The notes: generated by a model not told the origin, from the letters alone. 64,000 bases of DNA from Pullichristensenella sp963930055 (GCA_963930055.1 CAWVKS010000004.1:186001-250000); one strand, 5' to 3'. Counted from the first letter of the stretch, positions 45,085-55,682 are shown. Numbers and translations are program-made.

Positions 45085-46146
45085 TCAGCACGCCCGGCTC
45101 CGCTTTGGCAGCTTCAGCAGCGCGCGCAGCCGGTCGGCGGCGTTCACGCGAACTTTGGGCGCCTGCCGGGACTTCAGATAGCGCACGGTGTCGCGGATGG
45201 TGGCGCGCAGATCGCGCGGTCGGTAGTTGAGCTCCGCGGTGGCCTTGTCGTGGTCGAAGCGGTCGTTGCTCTTGAGGGCGTAGAGGGAATAGCGCGTGTA
45301 AAGGGGACGCTGGCGGCGCAATTTGGCTACCAGCCCCAGCAGCGGCACGGCTGCCTCCGCCATCCACATCGGCAGCACCGGCAATTTGCGGCCTCCGCCC
45401 GCTTCGCGCGCCAGTTTGAGCATGTCGCTGACCTCATAATGGCGGTTGGAGAGTATGTAACACTCGCCGCTGCGCCCGTACAGCGCCGCCCGTATGCAAC
45501 CAGAGGCCACGTCGCGCACGTCCACCAGGTCGTAGCCGCCGCGCACGCAGGCGGGCAGCTTGCCGCGCAGATAGTCGCGCAGCACCTGCACCAGATGGTT
45601 GCCCGCGTCGTCGTAAGGCCCGAGGATACCCGATGGATGCACCACCACCGCGTCCAGTCCATCCGCCGCCGCGTCGAGCACAGCCTGCGTGGCTTCGGCC
45701 TTGGTCTTGGCGTAGCCGCCGGTCACGCGGTCGGGGGAGAAGGCGGCGATTTCGCGCATCACGCCCATGTCCTCGCGCTCGGGGATGGCATGGACGCTGC
45801 TGACGTACACCAGGCGTTTGACGGCATATTCCCGGCAGAGGGCGATGACGTTCTTTGTGCCTTCGACGTTGACGTTGCGCATGCGCTCGGACGTCCCCCC
45901 GGAGATGTCCACCACGCCTGCGGCGTGGATGACGTAGACGTCGCGCCCATCAAGGCCGGAAAACAACGCCCTCAGGCTCTCCGGGCGGCAGACGTCGCCG
46001 GTGTACCAGCTTACGCCGCGCCGGGCGCGCTGCGCTTCTCCGGCCATCGCCAGCGCCCGCGTCTCCTGACCGGCCTGCGATAGCAGCCGCACGATGGTGC
46101 CGCCGAGGTGCCCGGCCGCGCCGGTGACGATATACGTGACGCCCAT
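45085..46146 (-). CDS. NAD-dependent epimerase/dehydratase (extended SDR)
   Basis: 353 residues. Rossmann motif YIVTGAAGHLGGTIVRLL at the N-terminus, VIHAAGVVDIS, SSVHAIPERE and the catalytic YAKTKAEATQAVL. Resembles dihydroflavonol-reductase/3-beta-HSD-like SDRs; substrate unknown. GGAGG lies 8 bases before the ATG at 46146. Divergent from the TetR gene, so that regulator could also affect it. Confidence 0.85.
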   Translation of the reverse strand: MGVTYIVTGAAGHLGGTIVRLLSQAGQETRALAMAGEAQRARRGVSWYTGDVCRPESLRALFSGLDGRDVYVIHAAGVVDISGGTSERMRNVNVEGTKNVIALCREYAVKRLVYVSSVHAIPEREDMGVMREIAAFSPDRVTGGYAKTKAEATQAVLDAAADGLDAVVVHPSGILGPYDDAGNHLVQVLRDYLRGKLPACVRGGYDLVDVRDVASGCIRAALYGRSGECYILSNRHYEVSDMLKLAREAGGGRKLPVLPMWMAEAAVPLLGLVAKLRRQRPLYTRYSLYALKSNDRFDHDKATAELNYRPRDLRATIRDTVRYLKSRQAPKVRVNAADRLRALLKLPKRSRAC

Positions 46147-46202
46147 GGGCATCGCCTCCGTTTCAAAATCGGACAACCCTGTTGATTATCTTCCTTACTT
46201 GT

Positions 46203-46231
46203 AGTATAGTGGAGGAGCAAGGCGAACACAA
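46203..46231 (-). promoter_or_regulatory. Promoter of the epimerase gene
   Basis: TTGTGT, 17 bases, TATACT on the minus strand. Confidence 0.65.
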
Positions 46232-46260
46232 GGGGCATTTTTGCGCCCATTGTGTGGTTT

Positions 46261-46289
46261 TTGCACAAATACGACAAAAAGTGTACGAT
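46261..46289 (+). promoter_or_regulatory. Promoter of the tetR-like gene
   Basis: TTGCAC, 17 bases, TACGAT, about 45 bases before the start; 29 bases from the divergent epimerase promoter. Confidence 0.6.
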
Positions 46290-46334
46290 CTGTATCCGCC
46301 GACACAAAAAAGAGCGCTTTGAGGAGGGGGACAC

Positions 46335-46919
46335 ATGCCCGGCAAGGACCACCGCACCCGCGTGACGAAAATGCTCATCCGCCGCGCCTTCACCGACCTT
46401 CTGCGCGTCAAGCCCGTGCAGAGCATATCCATCAAGGAACTGTGCGAGAAAGCGGGCGTCAACCGGGGCACGTTTTACGCGCATTACCAGAGCGTCCACG
46501 ACCTGCTCATGCAGATGGAGGACGAGATGCTCAGCGAGATCAACGAGGTGCTCGCCTCGCTTCTGCCTGAAGAAGGAGGGGACGTATCCTCCCTGCGCAT
46601 CTCCACAGAGCTTTTTCAGTGTCTCAAGGACAACGCCGACCTCTGCACCGTGACGCTGGGCGACTTTGGCGATAAGTCCTTTGCCATGCGCATGCTCAAC
46701 ATGGGCTGGGAGAAGTGCTTTGGTGCCTACTCCCGCTATTTTCGCGGCGCGTCGCCCAAGGAGATCGCCTACTTTTACGCCTTCGTCAGCGAGGGCTGCA
46801 TCGGCCTTCTGCGCCGCTGGCTGCGCGAGGGTATGGCCACCAGCGCCGAGGAGATCGCGGCCATGGCCGAGCGCCTGATGCTCTATGGCGCAAGCGCGCT
46901 GGAAAAAGCAAAGACTTAA
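46335..46919 (+). CDS. TetR-family transcriptional regulator
   Basis: 194 residues. N-terminal TetR helix-turn-helix (MLIRRAFTDLLRVKPVQSIS, IKELCEKAGVNRGTFYAHYQ), C-terminal ligand domain of the TetR_C type found in Firmicutes (FVSEGCIGLLRRWLREGMAT). Likely represses its neighbours: the ABC exporter pair 85 bases downstream and perhaps the divergent epimerase. Inducer unknown. Confidence 0.9.
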   Translation: MPGKDHRTRVTKMLIRRAFTDLLRVKPVQSISIKELCEKAGVNRGTFYAHYQSVHDLLMQMEDEMLSEINEVLASLLPEEGGDVSSLRISTELFQCLKDNADLCTVTLGDFGDKSFAMRMLNMGWEKCFGAYSRYFRGASPKEIAYFYAFVSEGCIGLLRRWLREGMATSAEEIAAMAERLMLYGASALEKAKT

Positions 46920-47003
46920 CCGTATTATGCGTGATGTTGCGCCGAAACATGCCCCCGGGCTGTGTTATACTGAAAGAACGATACCATAGCAGGGAAGAGA
47001 ACG

Positions 47004-48740
47004 ATGAAAAAACTGCTCGTCTATTTGAAGGATTACAAACTGGAAAGCATCGTCGGCCCGCTGTTCAAGCTGCTGGAGGCGTGTTTTGAGCTGATCGTGC
47101 CGCTTCTGGTGGCCGACGTCATCAACACGGCCATCCCCGCGGGCGACGCGGCGGCGGTGCGGCGCACGGCGCTCATCATGGTGCTGTTCGGCGTGCTAGG
47201 CCTCGCCTGCTCCATCACGGCGCAGTTCTTCGCGGCCAAGGCGGCGGTGGGTTTCGGCGCGGCGGTGCGCTCGGCGCTGTTTAGGCACGTCAATACGCTT
47301 TCGCACGCGGAACTCGACCGCCTCGGCTCCAGCGGGCTCATCACCCGCCTGACCGCCGACGTCGACCAGGCGCAGGCGGGGGTCAACCTGGTGCTGCGCC
47401 TTTTGTTGCGCTCGCCGTTCGTGGTGCTCGGCTCCATCATCATGGCGCTGACCATCAGCGTGAAACTGACCGTCATCTTCCTCATCGCCACGCCGCTCAT
47501 CGGCCTTGTCATCTATCTGGTCATCTCCCGCTCGCTGCGCCTCTACAAACGCATACAGGCGGGCGTCGACCGCCTTTCGCTGCTCACGCGCGAAAACCTC
47601 TCCGGCGCGCGCGTCATCCGCGCCTTTTCCCGCCAGCAGGAAGAGGCGGGCCGCTTCAAGGATACCGCCGGCTCCCTCATGCGCCTGCAAGTGTTCGCCG
47701 GCCGCATCTCCGCGGCGCTCAACCCGGCGACGATGGTCATCGTCGACCTGGCCGTGGTGCTCATCATCTGGTTCGGCGGCAAGAGCGTCAGCGCCGGCGA
47801 GGTGGGGCAGGGCGACGTGGTCGCGCTGGTCAACTATCTGACGCAGATACTCATCGCGCTGGTGGCGCTTGCCAACCTCATCGTCAACTTCACCCGCGGC
47901 ACGGCCTCCGCCGCCCGCATCCAGGAAGTGCTGGAAGTGCGCCCCAGCGTGGAGGACAGCGCGAAATCGGCCCCGCAGCCCGTTCCCGGCGCGCCGCGCG
48001 TCTGTTTCGACCACGCCTGTTTTTCCTATGGCGGCGCGGCGGAGAATGTGCTCACGGACGTCTGCCTCGACGCCATGCCGGGGGAGACCATCGGCGTCAT
48101 CGGCGGCACGGGCGCGGGCAAATCGGCGCTGGTCAACCTCATCCCGCGCTTTTATGACGCCACCGCCGGCTGCGTGCGCATAGACGGCGTGGATGTGCGC
48201 GACTATCCCCTTGCCGACCTGCGCGCGCGCGTGGGCATGGTGCCGCAGCAGGCGGTGCTCTTCCGCGGCACCATCCGCGAAAACATGCGCTGGGGCAACC
48301 CGGAGGCCACGGACGAGGACATCTGGCGCGCCCTCGCTATCGCGCAGGCCAGGGACTTTGTCGAAGAGCGCGAAGGCGGCCTCGACGCCGTCATCGAGCA
48401 GGGCGGCCGCAACCTCTCCGGCGGCCAGCGCCAGCGCCTGACCATCGCCCGCGCGCTGGTGCGCGAGGCGCAGATCCTCATCCTCGACGACAGCGCCTCG
48501 GCCCTGGACTTCGCCACCGACGCCCGTCTGCGCGCCGCCATCCACCGCGAGACGAAGGGCGCGACCGTGTTCATCGTCTCCCAGCGCGCCTCCACCATCC
48601 GCCGCGCGGACAAGATCGTCGTGTTGGACGACGGCCACGTGGCCGGCATCGGCAAGCACGAAGAACTCTACGAGACTTGCCCGGTATACCGCGAGATCTG
48701 CCTGAGCCAGCTCTCCGAAAGCGAGGTGAAGGGAGCATGA
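47004..48740 (+). CDS. ABC exporter half-transporter, first of heterodimeric pair
   Basis: 578 residues. Exporter membrane domain (residues ~10-310) then ATPase: Walker A IGGTGAGKSALVNLI, MVPQQAVLFRGT, signature LSGGQRQRLTIARAL, Walker B ILILDDSASALD (Asp instead of the catalytic Glu) and VSQRASTI (Gln-like H-loop, no His). The changed Walker B and H-loop mark it as the degenerate-site partner of a heterodimeric exporter (TM287/BmrC type). The partner starts inside its stop codon. Confidence 0.92.
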   Translation: MKKLLVYLKDYKLESIVGPLFKLLEACFELIVPLLVADVINTAIPAGDAAAVRRTALIMVLFGVLGLACSITAQFFAAKAAVGFGAAVRSALFRHVNTLSHAELDRLGSSGLITRLTADVDQAQAGVNLVLRLLLRSPFVVLGSIIMALTISVKLTVIFLIATPLIGLVIYLVISRSLRLYKRIQAGVDRLSLLTRENLSGARVIRAFSRQQEEAGRFKDTAGSLMRLQVFAGRISAALNPATMVIVDLAVVLIIWFGGKSVSAGEVGQGDVVALVNYLTQILIALVALANLIVNFTRGTASAARIQEVLEVRPSVEDSAKSAPQPVPGAPRVCFDHACFSYGGAAENVLTDVCLDAMPGETIGVIGGTGAGKSALVNLIPRFYDATAGCVRIDGVDVRDYPLADLRARVGMVPQQAVLFRGTIRENMRWGNPEATDEDIWRALAIAQARDFVEEREGGLDAVIEQGGRNLSGGQRQRLTIARALVREAQILILDDSASALDFATDARLRAAIHRETKGATVFIVSQRASTIRRADKIVVLDDGHVAGIGKHEELYETCPVYREICLSQLSESEVKGA

Positions 48741-50488
48741 AGCGCAAAGATGGAACGCTGAAGCGCATCCTTGCCTATGTCGCTCCTTACCGTTCGGCGT
48801 TTTTGCTGGTACTGCTGTTTTCCCTGCTCTCGGTGGCGGCGACGCTCTACGTGCCCATCCTCACCGGCAACGCCATCGACTTCATCATCGGCCCGAACGA
48901 TGTAAACTTCCCGCGCATCGTGCCCATACTCGCGCAGTTGCTCGTCACCATCGGCGTGGGGGCGCTGGCGCAGTACCTGCTGGGGCTGTTCACCAACCGC
49001 CTCTCCTACGGCGTGGCGCGCGACATCCGCCTGCAGGCCATGGACAAGATCGAGGTCGTGCCGCTCAAGACCATCGATACCAACAGCCACGGCGACATTC
49101 TCAGCCGCGTCATCACCGACGTCAACCAGGTCTCCGAGGGCCTGCTGATGGGCTTTACGCAGCTTTTCTCCGGCGTCATCACCATCGTCGGCACACTGGG
49201 CTTCATGTTCAGCGTCGACGCGCGCATCGCCGCCGTGGTGGTCGTGGTCACGCCGCTTTCTCTGCTGGTGGCCAACTTTGTCGCCCGCCGCACGTTCAGC
49301 ATGTTCAAGCTCCAGAGCGCCACGCGCGGCGAATTGACGGCGCTGGTGGAGGAGATGGTCGGCAACCAGAAGGTCGTCAAAGCCTTCGGACATGAGGGCG
49401 AGAACGAAGCCGCGTTCGACCAGGTCAACGAGCGCCTGCGCGGCCAGAGCCTGCGCGCCATCTTCTTTTCCTCCATCACCAACCCCAGCACGCGCTTTGT
49501 CAACGGCGTGGTCTACGCGCTGGTGTGCCTGTTCGGGGCGCTCCTGGCGCTGGACGGCGGCATGACCGTGGGCGCGCTCTCCTGTTTTCTGACCTACGCC
49601 AACCAGTACACCAAACCGTTCAACGAGATCTCCGGCGTGGTGGCGGAACTGCAGAGCGCCATGGCCTCGGCTCGCCGCGTGTTCGAGGTCATCGACTTTG
49701 AGGAACAGACGCCCGACGCCGAAAACGCCGCCACGCTCGAAAATGCGCGCGGCGACATAGAGATAGAGAATGTCGATTTCAGCTACCGCGAGGACGTCCC
49801 GCTGATCGAAAATCTCAACCTGCGCGCCCGTCCCGGCCAGCGCGTGGCCATCGTCGGCCCCACGGGCTGCGGCAAGACCACGATCATCAACCTGCTGATG
49901 CGCTTTTACGACGTGCGCGGCGGGGAGATCCGCGTCGACGGCCATCCCGTCATGGAGGTGACGCGCGACAGCCTGCGCGCGAGCTACGGCATGGTGTTGC
50001 AGGAAACGTGGCTGCGCAGCGGCACCATCCGCGAGAACATCGCCTACGGCCGCCCGGACGCGACGGAGGAGGAAATCATTGCCGCCGCCCGCGAGGCGCA
50101 CGCCCACAGCTTCATCATGCGTCTGCCCGACGGCTATGATACCGTCATCTCCGAGGACGGCGGCAACATTTCGCAGGGGCAGAAGCAGCTCTTGTGCATC
50201 GCCCGCGTCATGCTCACGCACCCGCCGATGCTGATCCTCGACGAGGCCACCTCCTCCATCGACACGCGCACTGAGCAGCGCATACAGCGCGCCTTCGCGC
50301 AGCTGATGCAGGGGCGCACGAGCTTCATCGTCGCCCATCGCCTTTCCACCATCCGCGAAGCCGACCAGATCCTCGTCATGCGCGCCGGCCACATCATCGA
50401 GCAGGGCAAACACGAGGAACTGCTCGCAAAAGGCGGCTTCTACGCCGAGCTTTACAACAGCCAGTTTGCCGCCGAGGACGAGATGTGA
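48737..50488 (+). CDS. ABC exporter half-transporter, second of heterodimeric pair
   Basis: 583 residues. Exporter membrane domain then ATPase with Walker A VGPTGCGKTTIINLL, MVLQETWLRSGT, signature ISQGQKQLLCIARV, Walker B MLILDEATSSID with the catalytic Glu, and H-loop IVAHRLSTI. It supplies the complete hydrolysis residues missing in its partner. Likely multidrug export, regulated by the upstream TetR. ATG at 48737 overlaps the preceding stop (ATGA) with GGGAG before it. Confidence 0.92.
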   Translation: MKRKDGTLKRILAYVAPYRSAFLLVLLFSLLSVAATLYVPILTGNAIDFIIGPNDVNFPRIVPILAQLLVTIGVGALAQYLLGLFTNRLSYGVARDIRLQAMDKIEVVPLKTIDTNSHGDILSRVITDVNQVSEGLLMGFTQLFSGVITIVGTLGFMFSVDARIAAVVVVVTPLSLLVANFVARRTFSMFKLQSATRGELTALVEEMVGNQKVVKAFGHEGENEAAFDQVNERLRGQSLRAIFFSSITNPSTRFVNGVVYALVCLFGALLALDGGMTVGALSCFLTYANQYTKPFNEISGVVAELQSAMASARRVFEVIDFEEQTPDAENAATLENARGDIEIENVDFSYREDVPLIENLNLRARPGQRVAIVGPTGCGKTTIINLLMRFYDVRGGEIRVDGHPVMEVTRDSLRASYGMVLQETWLRSGTIRENIAYGRPDATEEEIIAAAREAHAHSFIMRLPDGYDTVISEDGGNISQGQKQLLCIARVMLTHPPMLILDEATSSIDTRTEQRIQRAFAQLMQGRTSFIVAHRLSTIREADQILVMRAGHIIEQGKHEELLAKGGFYAELYNSQFAAEDEM

Positions 50489-50502
50489 CCCGGCGAACGC
50501 GC

Positions 50503-50761
50503 AACGCCGCCCGTTTTTCGCGGGCGGCGCTCAGAGCGCTGACAAAGCCTACAACCGCAAAAATCGCTCTGATATACAAAAAATCTGAAGCGATTTTTGC
50601 TTCCTACGTCAGCTGCACTTGCATCCTGCGGTCACTTACGTCTAAGTAAGCTCCCTTGGCTGCAAGTACAGCTTCCTTGGCTTGCAGGCTTTCTCAACGC
50701 TCTGCCAGTCTGTTGACTTTGTCAACATCCTGAACGCCGCCCGTTTTTCGCGGGCGGCGCT
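50503..50761 (+). repeat. Terminator-flanked structured repeat, copy 2
   Basis: A 201-base core (50532-50732) is flanked by two identical 29-base hairpins (50503-50531 and 50733-50761; stem CGCCGCCCG/CGGGCGGCG), the right one followed by a T run. The core is closely similar to copy 1 and keeps its folds: terminal inverted repeats 50532-50550 with 50686-50704, and an 11-base stem GCAAAAATCGC/GCGATTTTTGC (50557-50567, 50590-50600). Where the two copies differ inside these stems, both arms change together. It lies between convergent genes, in the same orientation as copy 1. Confidence 0.88.
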
Positions 50762-50764
50762 TTT
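50733..50764 (+). terminator. Terminator downstream of the ABC pair (right flank of repeat copy 2)
   Basis: Hairpin CGCCGCCCG/CGGGCGGCG followed by TTTTG. An identical hairpin stands before the repeat core, directly after the ABC gene. Confidence 0.8.
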
Positions 50765-50789
50765 GTTCTGTATGATGGAACCGGGCGCC

Positions 50790-51764
50790 TCAGACGGCGG
50801 GCCTGGGCTTGCCGCCTGAAAGGTCAAAGGCCGTGTCCCGGGAGAACTTTTCCAGCCAGAGCATGCCCGTCTCATAGGAAACGTAATTCTGCATGGGCTG
50901 GCGCGATGTGCTTGCGACTTTGCCGCCGGCGTTCTGCATCTCGCGGAAGGCCTTCGGCGAGATGCCAAAGCGGCTCTCAAAGGCCCGCGTCATATAGCGC
51001 ACGTCCGAAAAGCCACTCTCGATGCTCACGTCCGTGGGGCTCTTGTCTGTGTTCAAAAGCAGGGGAATGGCCTTTTCGAGGCGCACGTTGTTCACATAGT
51101 CCTGGAACGTCATGCCCAGCTGCTGGTGGATGAAGCTGGAGAGGTAGCTCACGTTCATCTTCTCCTGCTGGGCGAGCTCCGCGAGGGAAACCTTTTCGTA
51201 AAAGTGGGAATCCACATACTCCATTACGCGCTCGATGCGCGCGGCGCGCTTCTTGTTGGCGTAATAGGCCGTATCCGTGTAAAGCTGGTAGGGCACGTCG
51301 TCCACGAGCGCCGAGAGCAAGGCGATGACGTTGCCCATGCAGTGCAGCGTGTTCACCTGGCCGTCGTCCGCGAAATCGCGGATCGCGTTGAGCAGCAGGC
51401 GGGTGACGCGCGCGCGCTTGTCCGCGGCGAGGCAGGCGCCCAGGTCGTGCTCCAGGAACATGAGGTTGTGCAAAAACTCCAGGTAGTCCCGGCAGAAGCT
51501 GTTGGCGATCTGCACATAGGCAATGCGCACCTTGCTCTGCGGTTCGGCGATGATCTCGTGCGGCTCGTTGGGGTTGATGGCAAACAGGCTGCCGCGGCGC
51601 AGGGGGCTCATGGCGCTGCGCAGGGACAAACGCGCCTCGCCGTCCAAAACGAGCCCAAACTCGAATTCGCGGTGGACGTGGAAGTTGCGGTGGACGATCT
51701 CCACGAAGCCCACATGCACGTGCCGAAGCTTTGCGTAGTGGATCACCTCATATTCGTTCTGCAC
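50790..51764 (-). CDS. AraC-family transcriptional regulator
   Basis: 324 residues. N-terminal cupin-like sensing domain (VHREFEFGLVLDGEARLSL, FAINPNEPHEI) and C-terminal double helix-turn-helix (VSLAELAQQEKMNVSYLSSF, GMTFQDYVNNVRLEKAIPLL, SPTDVSIESGFSDVRYMTRA). Divergent from the RbsABC-type importer, so it most likely activates that operon in response to its sugar. The GTG at 51764 is preferred: AGGAGGGAGG lies upstream (about 11 bases) and the frame beyond runs into the promoter. Confidence 0.9.
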   Translation of the reverse strand: MQNEYEVIHYAKLRHVHVGFVEIVHRNFHVHREFEFGLVLDGEARLSLRSAMSPLRRGSLFAINPNEPHEIIAEPQSKVRIAYVQIANSFCRDYLEFLHNLMFLEHDLGACLAADKRARVTRLLLNAIRDFADDGQVNTLHCMGNVIALLSALVDDVPYQLYTDTAYYANKKRAARIERVMEYVDSHFYEKVSLAELAQQEKMNVSYLSSFIHQQLGMTFQDYVNNVRLEKAIPLLLNTDKSPTDVSIESGFSDVRYMTRAFESRFGISPKAFREMQNAGGKVASTSRQPMQNYVSYETGMLWLEKFSRDTAFDLSGGKPRPAV

Positions 51765-51813
51765 CTTTGGTACGGCCTCCCTCCTGCGCGGTCGCGCGTT
51801 GGCGTCCACACCT

Positions 51814-51842
51814 ATTTTAACAAAGTTAAAAAATGCTGTCAA
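51814..51842 (-). promoter_or_regulatory. Promoter of the araC-like gene
   Basis: TTGACA, 17 bases, TAAAAT on the minus strand. Confidence 0.75.
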
Positions 51843-51907
51843 GGAAGGGAAATGGGGGAAAATTGCTGTAAAAGTAAAAATTTACGTGCTCATATCCAAA
51901 GATTATC

Positions 51908-51936
51908 TTGGAATCGGCGAAAAAACGTGTTATATT
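51908..51936 (+). promoter_or_regulatory. Promoter of the sugar ABC operon
   Basis: TTGGAA, 17 bases, TATATT. About 105 bases of AT-rich leader follow before the ATPase gene, ending in a small AGCGG/CCGCT hairpin with TTTT (51986-52003). A catabolite-repression (cre) box was looked for and not recognised. Confidence 0.65.
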
Positions 51937-52042
51937 ATAAAGGAAATCAAATCAACGAAATGCCTAATATTGCGTTGGACTTTTGAGCGGTTTTTCCGCT
52001 TTTGCGCGTTTGATCCGGCGATGCAACAGGGGAGGACGGAAT

Positions 52043-53536
<1,494 letters not shown>

Positions 53537-53579
53537 GCCGGGTTCGCGGGCCTGGACATATATAATCAGAAAGGTCGCG

Positions 53580-54575
53580 GTGCATATGAACAATCAGGGC
53601 GCTACGCAGAATCACGCCTCCGGCTCCGGCTTTGTCAAAAAGCTCTTTAAATCCAACAGCACGAGCATCTTCCTGATCCTGCTGTTGATGTGCCTGGCGC
53701 TGACGCTGGCCGTCGGCAACAAGTTCCTCTCGGTGAGCAACATCATCTCCGTCGTTCGCCAGTTCTCCTTCTACGGCATACTCGCCATCGGCATGTGCAT
53801 GGTCATCATCACCGGCGGCATCGACATTTCCGTTGGCTCCGTGTTCGCCCTTTCCGGCGTAATGAGCTGTATGTCGATCGCCAAGTGGGGCTGGCCGGTA
53901 TTCCTTGGCGTGCTCCTGGGCCTGGTCATGGGCGCGGCGATGGGCTATTTCAACGGCTTTTGCGTCACCATCCTCAAGCTGCCGGCAATGATCGCCACAC
54001 TGGGCATGCAGTCCATCGCCCGCGGCGTCGCCTACACCGTGACCGGCGGCTACCCGATCGGCTCCTTGCCGGATTCGTTCAAGTTTATCGGCCTGGGTAC
54101 GATCCTGGGCATCCCCACGCCCATCTGGTTGATGGTCGTGCTGGGGGCGATCGCCATCTTCTTCCTCAACAAGACGATCGTCGGCCGCAGGATCTACGCC
54201 CTGGGCGGCAATGAGGAGGCCGCCCGCCTCTCCGGCGTGCGCGTCAACCGCATCAAGCGCCTGGTCTACATGCTCTGTGGCCTGACAGCCGCCATCTCCG
54301 GCATCGCGTCCGCCGCCCGTTTGGGCGTCGGACAGTCCACCGCCGGCGAAGGTTATGAAATGGACGCCATCGCGGCCGCGGTAATCGGCGGCGCCAGCCT
54401 CTCCGGCGGCAGCGGCAGCATTGTCGGCGCGATCATCGGCGCGGCCATCATGGGCGTGCTGCGCAACGGCCTGGTGCTGCTGAACGTCTCCGCCTACTGG
54501 CAGCAGACCGTCATCGGTATCGTCATCATCCTCGCCGTCACGCTGGACAACCTGCACCACATGCGCAAAAAGTAA
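53580..54575 (+). CDS. Sugar ABC importer permease (RbsC type)
   Basis: 331 residues, about ten membrane helices. CUT2 permease marks: GMCMVIITGGIDISVGSVFA, LKLPAMIATLGMQSIARGVA, GRRIYALGGNEEAARLSGVR and GYEMDAIAAAVIGGASLSGG. The GTG at 53580 lies 5 bases after AAAGG; the ATG at 53586 is also possible. 43 bases after the ATPase gene. Confidence 0.93.
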   Translation: MHMNNQGATQNHASGSGFVKKLFKSNSTSIFLILLLMCLALTLAVGNKFLSVSNIISVVRQFSFYGILAIGMCMVIITGGIDISVGSVFALSGVMSCMSIAKWGWPVFLGVLLGLVMGAAMGYFNGFCVTILKLPAMIATLGMQSIARGVAYTVTGGYPIGSLPDSFKFIGLGTILGIPTPIWLMVVLGAIAIFFLNKTIVGRRIYALGGNEEAARLSGVRVNRIKRLVYMLCGLTAAISGIASAARLGVGQSTAGEGYEMDAIAAAVIGGASLSGGSGSIVGAIIGAAIMGVLRNGLVLLNVSAYWQQTVIGIVIILAVTLDNLHHMRKK

Positions 54576-54632
54576 TACCCATTGTGCCTGAGCCCTTCGG
54601 GGCTTGACAAAATAAACATGGAGGGACTACTT

Positions 54633-55601
54633 ATGAAGAAACTCGTCTCACTGTTGCTGGCCGTATTGATGGTTCTGGGCTTGGCGGCTGTCGCTTCCGC
54701 TGAGGAAGTGAAGGCCGACGAGGACATCACCATCGCCGTGGTTCCGAAGTCTCTGGACAACGCCATCTTCCTGGATGCGCAGGCCGCCGCGACCGAGAAG
54801 GCCGAGGAGCTTGGCATCAACCTGCAGTGGGTCGGCCCGACCACCTCTGACGCCGGCGAACAGGTCACTGTCGTCGAGGGCCTGATCGAGAGCCAGGTGG
54901 ACGGCATCCTCATCAGCTGCAACGACGCTGACGCCCTCAAGGACGTCATCGACCGCGCCGTGGACGCCGGCATCATCGTCGGCTGCTTCGACTCCGACTC
55001 TCCCGAGTCCAAGCGCTCCTTCTACTGCGGCACCGACAACTACGCCGTCGGCAAGCTGGGCGCTGAGAAGATGATGGAGCTCCTGCCTGAAGGCGGCAAG
55101 GTCGCCATCCTCACCGGCGTGCTGGGCGCCCCCAACCTTGAAGAGCGCATCCGCGGCTTCCAGGAGACTGTTGAGGGCAGCAACATCGAGCTGATGCCCG
55201 TGCAGACCGGCAACGACGACACCCAGACCTCTGTGGACGTCGTCTCCCAGTACACCGCCGCCAACCCCGACCTCGCGGCCTGGTTCTTCGTGGGCGGCTG
55301 GCCCTACTTCGCCGACCCCGACGCCCTGCCGGAAGTCAAGACCTTCATGGAGAACGGCGGCCACATCATCTCCGTGGACACCTGCGAGCCGATGCTCCAG
55401 TATGTCGGCCTGAACATGGTTGACCTGCTGATCGGCCAGGACTACCCGAAGATGGGCTCCCTGGGCGTTGAGACCCTCTACAAGCTCATCAAAGGCGAAG
55501 AGGTCGACCTCGGCGACGAGACCCACTACATCGACACCGGCTACGAGCTGGTCGACATCAACAACTACGAAGAAGTCTGGGCGACCAAGACTCCGTGGTA
55601 A
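54633..55601 (+). CDS. Sugar-binding protein (periplasmic-binding-protein type 1 fold)
   Basis: 322 residues. Signal peptide MKKLVSLLLAVLMVLGLAA ending VASAEE, then a RbsB/MglB-like domain (ITIAVVPKSLDNAIFLDAQA, VTVVEGLIESQVDGILISCN, GCFDSDSPESKRSFYCGTDN, GGKVAILTGVLGAPNLEERI). The signal peptide has no lipobox cysteine, unlike the usual lipid-anchored binding proteins of Firmicutes; it reads as signal peptidase I-cleaved. GGAGGG lies 7 bases before the ATG. Codon choice looks highly biased (almost all GAC, AAG, GGC, ATC), fitting high expression. Confidence 0.9.
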   Translation: MKKLVSLLLAVLMVLGLAAVASAEEVKADEDITIAVVPKSLDNAIFLDAQAAATEKAEELGINLQWVGPTTSDAGEQVTVVEGLIESQVDGILISCNDADALKDVIDRAVDAGIIVGCFDSDSPESKRSFYCGTDNYAVGKLGAEKMMELLPEGGKVAILTGVLGAPNLEERIRGFQETVEGSNIELMPVQTGNDDTQTSVDVVSQYTAANPDLAAWFFVGGWPYFADPDALPEVKTFMENGGHIISVDTCEPMLQYVGLNMVDLLIGQDYPKMGSLGVETLYKLIKGEEVDLGDETHYIDTGYELVDINNYEEVWATKTPW

Positions 55602-55620
55602 TCCTTCGGACGTACATTCT

Positions 55621-55650
55621 GCCGGCCGGTCGAGCACTTCGACCGGCCGG
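55621..55650 (+). promoter_or_regulatory. Intercistronic hairpin after the binding-protein gene
   Basis: Twelve-base perfect stem CCGGCCGGTCGA/TCGACCGGCCGG with a 5-base loop and no T tract. Such hairpins after binding-protein genes usually stabilise the upstream mRNA and reduce downstream expression. Confidence 0.65.
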
Positions 55651-55682
55651 TAAGCGCAAAAACCCCTAAAGGAGAAAAAACC

